NCBI GenBank assembly: GCA_002483445.1
Contig: DLHY01000085.1
Coordinates: 1 to 40,603 of the forward strand
From: Blastocatellia bacterium UBA7656
Lineage (GTDB): Bacteria; Acidobacteriota; Blastocatellia; UBA7656
DNA length: 40,603 nucleotides
Reading direction: 5' to 3'
The notes under the pieces were generated by a model. The model was given only the letters and a program-made list of their open reading frames with translations, was not told the origin of the DNA and made no database searches. Shown piece by piece: positions 36,580-40,603 of this stretch (position 1 is its first letter; each line of letters opens with the position of its first letter). The position numbers were made by a program, and so were the translations under genes.

Positions 36580-38085
36580 ATGAATTTTAGTAATAAAACG
36601 ATCCAGCTTACAGGGCTTTTGCTGTCGCTCGGTCTATTACTGGCTGTTCCGGCTCAGGCTCATGTCAACAGCCGCCCACTGGAACCGCTCGCTGGCAGAT
36701 GGCGGACTTATGTTCTCACTTCGGGCGCTGAGATTCGACTCCCTGCGCCGCCTCACCTGTTGAGCCAGCAGACTCGCGCGGAACTCACGGAGTTGAGGTC
36801 TTTACAAGCCCAGAGGACTCCTCAGATTCAAGCTGTCATAGACTTCTGGAACGCTCAACCGGCATTCAAGCCCTGGACTGAAAAGCAACTCGATCTCATA
36901 CGCACTCGTGGAATCAACACTCCGCAGGCTCACAGAGGGCTTGCCCTGGTTCAGGTGGCGATTTACGATGCGGTGATTGCGGCCTGGCACTGGAAGTACA
37001 GATACTTTCGCCTGCGCCCTGATCTCCTGGATCACAGATTGAATCCATCGGTCGCGCCTCCTCTCGATCCCACTTATCCATCCGAACACGCGACGATAGC
37101 AGGCGCTGCTTCGCAAGCGCTGGCCCATCTGTTTCCCCAGGATGCTGACACTCTGAGGGCAAGCGCCGAGGAAGCCGCCCTTTCGCGCGTGCAGGCCGGC
37201 GTCAACTATCGAAGCGACATCGAAGCGGGGCTTGAGCTTGGCCGCGCAGTTGCCGATTTAGTCATAAGCCGCCGAGCCGCGGCGGATGGTTCAGATGAAA
37301 TATGGGACTGTGTGACTCAACCGGGCAGACTCACAGGGCCGGGTCACTGGGAACCGACATCATCGCCCTTTGACCTATGCCCGCCCGGAGGACGTTTGCC
37401 GACCGAACCTCTGGCCGGAGAATGGCAGACATGGATCATTCCATCAGGTGAAGCCTTTCTTGCGGAGCCGCCGCCGGGATTCGATCTTTATGGCACGAGT
37501 CAGGCAGATGTCTGCAATCTGCTTCAACAGCCCGCACAGGAGATAATGGCGCACGTTGCCGCGACCAGAGCCGAGCCGCCCGACGGCCCGCGCAACGCGC
37601 TGATTGCCCGATGGGCGGGAGCGCCGGGCAATCGCTGGAATCTCATCATGCTTGAACTGCTGGTCAGAGACAGAGTGAACCTGCCGCGCTCTGCGAGAAT
37701 AAGCGCGCTGGTAAACGCAGCCCTCGCCGACTCTCTTTATGCATCGTGGAAGTCGAAGTACGCATATTGGACCGCCAGACCGCAGACGATGATTCGCCAG
37801 TGCGGACTGGATCCAAACTTCACGTCGGTGCGCTCGACTCCGCGCGATCCATCCTACACATCGGGGAATTCGACGAGCGGAGGAGCGGTCGGAGAGATAA
37901 TGGCATACTTCTTCCCTCGGGACGCGGATGCGATGCGGGCGGAGGCTGATGGCGGAGGAATCTCGCGGCTTTATGACGGCACACACTGGGTATTCGACGT
38001 AGAAGCCGGATTAGCGGTGGGCCGGTCGATGGCAGGCTTGTTCATCGAGAGAGCCAAACATGATGGGGCTCATCCGCCGCGGTGA
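36580..38085 (+). CDS. Secreted tandem PAP2/vanadium haloperoxidase-like protein
   Basis: A 501-residue exported protein (signal peptide 1-27) made of two halves of the PAP2/vanadium haloperoxidase fold. ATG 36580 has AAGGAG upstream. Both halves open alike (PLEPLAGRWRTYVLTSGAEI at 34-53 and PTEPLAGEWQTWIIPSGEAF at 274-293). The first half keeps Lys139-Arg146-Pro (WKYRYFRLRP) and SEH (168-170), but Asn209 replaces the expected His in RVQAGVNYRSD. The second half keeps its Lys/Arg-Pro (ARP at 399-401) and the His469 in GTHWVFDV, but SGN (428-430) replaces SxH. Each half thus has lost a different catalytic His. Vanadate-dependent oxidation or phosphatase activity is possible only if the two halves share a site. 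Confidence 0.83.
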   Translation: MNFSNKTIQLTGLLLSLGLLLAVPAQAHVNSRPLEPLAGRWRTYVLTSGAEIRLPAPPHLLSQQTRAELTELRSLQAQRTPQIQAVIDFWNAQPAFKPWTEKQLDLIRTRGINTPQAHRGLALVQVAIYDAVIAAWHWKYRYFRLRPDLLDHRLNPSVAPPLDPTYPSEHATIAGAASQALAHLFPQDADTLRASAEEAALSRVQAGVNYRSDIEAGLELGRAVADLVISRRAAADGSDEIWDCVTQPGRLTGPGHWEPTSSPFDLCPPGGRLPTEPLAGEWQTWIIPSGEAFLAEPPPGFDLYGTSQADVCNLLQQPAQEIMAHVAATRAEPPDGPRNALIARWAGAPGNRWNLIMLELLVRDRVNLPRSARISALVNAALADSLYASWKSKYAYWTARPQTMIRQCGLDPNFTSVRSTPRDPSYTSGNSTSGGAVGEIMAYFFPRDADAMRAEADGGGISRLYDGTHWVFDVEAGLAVGRSMAGLFIERAKHDGAHPPR

Positions 38086-38154
38086 TCCTCAGACGAAGTT
38101 TGACGGAGTGTGGGCGTGTGCGCAGAAAACCTGTTATCGCGTCCACCTCTGTCA

Positions 38155-38175
38155 AATCAGAAGTCAGGAGTCAGA
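38155..38175. repeat. Short heptamer array (AGTCAGA) in a convergent gap
   Basis: Three seven-base units, AATCAGA, AGTCAGG and AGTCAGA, lie between the convergent PAP2-like and AtuA-related genes. This is the reverse-complement form of the TTCTGAC array at 697-738. The copy number is small, so on its own it would not be significant. Confidence 0.55.
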
Positions 38176-38179
38176 ATGT

Positions 38180-38530
38180 TCAGGCTTTGCTGCTCATCAC
38201 TTCGCGGGCCAGCGCATCATCGACTTCGATTTCCATGCGCAGAAGAGCCGCGCTGTAGGTCTTGCCCTGCGCGTCCGTCCTCAATGAAATAGTGCCGCCG
38301 CCGTCGAGAGATTTGTGCAGCAGGAAATTCAGCGCGCCGAGGTTTGGCAACTCGTATCGCTCCACATCTCCGAAACAGATTCCGCGAAAATGTTCCTTGA
38401 CGCGCTCGGCGGTCACTCGCTCGACAAGCACCGCGTAGTATTCCGGTTTGTAAGCGATCAAACCGACATTGGCCGTATCGCCTTTGTCGCCTGATCGCGC
38501 GTGCGCGAGGTGAAGGAGTTTTACTTTCAT
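38180..38530 (-). CDS. AtuA-associated small subunit (acyclic terpene utilisation-like)
   Basis: A 116-residue protein that matches the separate C-terminal domain that accompanies AtuA/DUF1446 proteins: LLHLAHARSGDKGDTANVGLIAY opens the domain, with the ARSGDKGD box conserved in this family, and LPNLGALNFLLHKSLDGGGTISLR closes it. In many bacteria this domain is fused to or encoded next to AtuA. The ATG 38530 lies three bases after the AtuA-like stop (38534), so the two are translated together. The enzyme activity is not established for either. Confidence 0.85.
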   Translation of the reverse strand: MKVKLLHLAHARSGDKGDTANVGLIAYKPEYYAVLVERVTAERVKEHFRGICFGDVERYELPNLGALNFLLHKSLDGGGTISLRTDAQGKTYSAALLRMEIEVDDALAREVMSSKA

Positions 38531-38533
38531 ATC

Positions 38534-39898
38534 TCAAGCCTCGACGACTGAAATCTCCGGCGCGACTTCGCTCTTTGGAATGAGCGCGGGCCAGTAAGCG
38601 ATTATCTCTTCCGCTTTGGGGCGACCACTGGCAAAGCCCGTCACCGTAGGCGGCCCGTTGAGGACGAGCGGAGCAAGCTCGCGGGTGAATCTTTCGACCA
38701 CGGATTTATCACTCGACCTCACGCCTATTCTGAAAGCCACTTCCGCCAGATCAGGCGAAGGGTCGCCCGCCATCGGCCCGTTGCAGGCATTCGCGCCGAC
38801 GAATTCAGTAAGCACATGATCGAATCGAAGTCCCAGACGGTCGAGACGCTCTCTCAACACACGATCAGCCGCCTGAGCCTTTTTCAGGGCGTCGGGCCAT
38901 CCGTAAACGAGCGAGCCGACAGCTTTCCAGCCTGCGGAATAGCTTATGCTGACTTTGTACATATCGGTCGCCGGTCGACCTTTGATGCCCGAAAAGCGCA
39001 CGCGATCTTTCGCCTCCTGTTCGAGATGAATCGAGGTGAAATCGGCTATGCAATCGGGCGTGATGTACTCATGCGGGTCGCCCATCTCATACACGAGTTG
39101 CTCTTTGACTCCTGCGACCGTGATGCGCCCGCCTGTTCCCTCGTGTTTGGTGATTGTAAAAGTTCCGTCCTCGCGCGCTTCGATTATCGGATAACCGATG
39201 TCAGCCATATTGGGAATGGTCTCCCAATCGATGAGGCAGTTGCCGCCCGTCGTTTGCGCTCCGCATTCGACCGTATGACCAGCGATGGTTCCCGAAGCGA
39301 GGCGATCCCAGTCATCTCGCGCCCATTTGAATTCGTGAATCATCGGCCCAAGCGCAAGACCCGTGTCGGTCACTCGTCCGGCGATGATTATCTGCGCACC
39401 CTGACCCAAACATGTGGCCACCTGACCGCCGCCGAGATAAACATTCGCGCTTTGCACCATTGAGCGAACCTCGGAGAGCGGCTCTCCCGTATCGAGATTT
39501 TTCAACTCGATGCCGCGAGCGATAAGATCATCCAATCGATGCATGATGTCATCGCCCGCGACGATGCCGACTTTCAGTTTACCGCCGAGACCCTTTCGGC
39601 GAGCCGCTTCTATCACCGCATCGCGACAAGCTTGGGGGTTGACTCCTCCGGCATTGGCTATGACGCGGATATTGCGCTCGACTATTTCAGGCAGAATGCG
39701 CTCGATCATCGTCACGAAGTCGCGGGCATAGCCTGAGCGCGCGTCTCTTGCGCGCTGCTTCTGCATAATCGACATCGTGACTTCGGCAAGGTAATCGAGC
39801 GTGAGGTAATCCAAAGGCCCCCGGCGCACGAGTTCGACAGGTGCTTCGAGCGAATCTCCCCAGAAGCCCTGCCCGTTTCCTATTCTTATTGTCTTCAT
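38534..39898 (-). CDS. AtuA-like protein (DUF1446)
   Basis: A 454-residue cytoplasmic protein of the acyclic terpene utilisation AtuA family. Features: RIGNGQGFWGDSLEAPVELV, YLTLDYLAEVTMSIM, VIANAGGVNPQACRDAV, NVYLGGGQVATCLGQGAQIIIAGRVTD, and CGAQTTGGNCLIDWETIP. Pseudomonas AtuA is linked with citronellol/geraniol breakdown, but most family members lie in other acyl-CoA pathways, so the terpene role is not implied here. No acyl-CoA carboxylase or dehydrogenase is in the window. The small associated subunit follows three bases later. The ATG 39898 is the natural N-terminus (MKTIRIGNGQGF). Confidence 0.87.
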   Translation of the reverse strand: MKTIRIGNGQGFWGDSLEAPVELVRRGPLDYLTLDYLAEVTMSIMQKQRARDARSGYARDFVTMIERILPEIVERNIRVIANAGGVNPQACRDAVIEAARRKGLGGKLKVGIVAGDDIMHRLDDLIARGIELKNLDTGEPLSEVRSMVQSANVYLGGGQVATCLGQGAQIIIAGRVTDTGLALGPMIHEFKWARDDWDRLASGTIAGHTVECGAQTTGGNCLIDWETIPNMADIGYPIIEAREDGTFTITKHEGTGGRITVAGVKEQLVYEMGDPHEYITPDCIADFTSIHLEQEAKDRVRFSGIKGRPATDMYKVSISYSAGWKAVGSLVYGWPDALKKAQAADRVLRERLDRLGLRFDHVLTEFVGANACNGPMAGDPSPDLAEVAFRIGVRSSDKSVVERFTRELAPLVLNGPPTVTGFASGRPKAEEIIAYWPALIPKSEVAPEISVVEA

Positions 39899-39959
39899 TC
39901 GCGTCCCTCGAAGAAAGAGTCAATATACGTGCGCGCTCGATGGAGGGTCAAGGATTAGG

Positions 39960-40050
39960 AAAAGGAGAGTGGGGGAATGGGAGAAGAGACGAATGGGAGA
40001 ATTGCAGCAATGAATCTACGTCTCCCATTCTCCATCTCTCCCACTCCTTC
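39960..40050. repeat. Inverted repeat of GAATGGGAGA-type units
   Basis: GAATGGGAGA (39991-40000) and TCTCCCATTC (40021-40030) pair perfectly around a 20-base loop. Further out, AAAGGAGAGTGGGGG and CCCACTCCTTC also match with gaps. The element lies after the stop of the CDGSH gene and before the AtuA-like start, so it may serve as its 3' hairpin. The loop contains ATTGCAGCAAT, a small 5-1-5 palindrome. Confidence 0.72.
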
Positions 40051-40053
40051 CGC

Positions 40054-40293
40054 TCACGGCTTAGGCGCGGGCGGCGGCAGGTCGCGGGCTTCGACCGTAG
40101 ATTGAAACCCTGTGCGCGCGTGGCTGCCGTCGCAGAAAGGTTTATTCTGCGACTGACCGCAGCGGCAAAGCGAAATGATGGTGCGGCCCGCGAGTCCGAA
40201 TTCCTGTCCGGCAGCGTCTTTGATCGTGATGCCTTCGCCCGTGATGCGTAGCGGCCCGTTGTTGTTGCAGATGATTTCTATTTTGTCGCTCAT
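40054..40293 (-). CDS. CDGSH iron-sulfur domain protein
   Basis: A 79-residue protein from ATG 40293, with AGGAG six bases upstream. It has an N-terminal strand segment (KIEIICNNNGPLRITGEGI) and the CDGSH 2Fe-2S motif CRCGQSQNKPFCDGSH (about residues 43-58), which has the Cys-x-Cys, Cys and His ligands. The end is Pro-rich (DLPPPAPKP). MitoNEET-like bacterial proteins carry a redox-active, labile 2Fe-2S cluster and act in iron-sulfur or redox metabolism in the cytoplasm. The gene seems to be transcribed alone from a promoter between 40294 and about 40390, as a terminator lies upstream. I could not identify the promoter with confidence. Confidence 0.9.
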   Translation of the reverse strand: MSDKIEIICNNNGPLRITGEGITIKDAAGQEFGLAGRTIISLCRCGQSQNKPFCDGSHARTGFQSTVEARDLPPPAPKP

Positions 40294-40388
40294 TTGTTTC
40301 TCCTGTTTGAAATTTTTATTTGAAAACCGGATCGTCATTCTAGCGCAGCGCCGCAGGATTAAAAAGCAATGTCACCTCTTTGCCAGCC

Positions 40389-40428
40389 GGTCAAAAAAGG
40401 CCGAGGCGCGCAGGGTTAGCGCCCCGGC
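40389..40428 (-). terminator. Rho-independent terminator on the minus strand
   Basis: On the minus strand, GCCGGGGCGC (from 40428) and GCGCCTCGGC (to 40400) form a ten-pair stem with one mismatch around a nine-base loop, followed by C and six T residues. It should end a transcript entering from beyond the right edge. The gene concerned is outside the window. Confidence 0.8.
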
Positions 40429-40470
40429 TCTAATTTGGCTCTCTGCTTCCTTCGAGAGGAGGACTCTTTT

Positions 40471-40533
40471 ATGAAGCGAGGCCGTGTGGCGCGCTCTTTA
40501 TCAAAGTTCTCTGAGCGCGCTCAAAGTCAATAA
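40471..40533 (+). CDS. Possible short leader peptide (20 codons)
   Basis: GAGAGGAGG lies eight bases before an ATG at 40471, which opens a 20-codon frame rich in Arg, Ser and Lys and ending TAA at 40531-40533. The ribosome site is as good as those of the real genes around. It could be a leader peptide or uORF for a gene beyond the right edge, or a chance match. The remaining 70 bases to the window edge hold no recognisable feature. Confidence 0.25.
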   Translation: MKRGRVARSLSKFSERAQSQ

Positions 40534-40603
40534 TCCCACTGAACGAAATCTTATTCCAGACTCATTTCGATTGAAGAAGACGGCTTTGATCAGTAATATG
40601 ACC

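Noticed and set aside
38534..39898. Firm assignment to terpene degradation
   Set aside because: Only the AtuA-like pair is present, with none of the other atu genes, and the family is broader than terpene pathways.

Overview
The window looks like a chromosomal segment of a Gram-negative acidobacterium, most likely Acidobacteriota class Blastocatellia or a close relative. The evidence is indirect. There is a large Oar-type TonB-dependent receptor with an N-terminal carboxypeptidase-regulatory-like domain, a secreted penicillin-acylase homologue, an ECF sigma/anti-sigma/TPR-CHAT operon, moderately high GC, and many secreted proteins of poorly described families. No rRNA, tRNA, transposase, phage gene or CRISPR array was seen. 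Genes are dense, in short operons on both strands, separated by short intergenic gaps.

Layout. 1-3.3 kb (+): methyltransferase, dodecin, secreted acylase. 3.3-5.3 kb (-): aguB-aguA, the two-step agmatine to putrescine route. 5.4-8.9 kb (-): a P-loop ATPase coupled to a large STAND ATPase with TPRs. 9.1-11.5 kb (+): a peroxiredoxin-like protein whose first redox residue is encoded by in-frame UGA (a probable selenoprotein), a DNA-alkylation-repair HEAT protein and a diacylglycerol glycosyltransferase-like enzyme. 11.5-14.3 kb (-): SPFH protein and a secreted DUF4139-like protein. 14.5-18.0 kb: a DoxX/membrane/DUF2071 operon divergent from perR, a 2-Cys peroxiredoxin and a TlpA-like thioredoxin; perR carries its own Per-box-like operator. 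18-22.4 kb: queA, a pilT-like ATPase with a duplicated N-domain, RidA and a GNAT. 22.6-29.7 kb (-): TonB receptor, serine hydrolase, GNAT, enoyl-CoA hydratase. 29.9-33.9 kb (-): ECF sigma factor, zinc-finger anti-sigma factor and TPR-CHAT protease-like protein. 34.1-38.1 kb (+): three DsrE-family proteins, a secreted beta-propeller and a tandem PAP2/vanadium haloperoxidase-like protein. 38.2-40.6 kb (-): AtuA-like pair, CDGSH iron-sulfur protein, and a terminator at the right edge.

Three themes stand out. First, thiol and peroxide biology: PerR, 2-Cys peroxiredoxin, TlpA-like protein, DoxX, three DsrE proteins and the UxxC selenoprotein. Second, two signalling/conflict-type modules: the ATPase plus STAND-TPR pair and the sigma/anti-sigma/CHAT operon. 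Third, a family of short heptanucleotide tandem repeats, commonly paired with an inverted copy, scattered through intergenic DNA. One of these is inserted in frame inside queA, and another forms the N-terminal coding region of the CHAT protein.

The two most rewarding observations are the probable selenoprotein at 9142-9669, where UGA replaces the first Cys of a CxxC-type motif and a perfect stem-loop lies 16 nt downstream, and the heptamer repeat system. Everything was read by eye: family assignments rest on recognisable motifs, and no database search was run.
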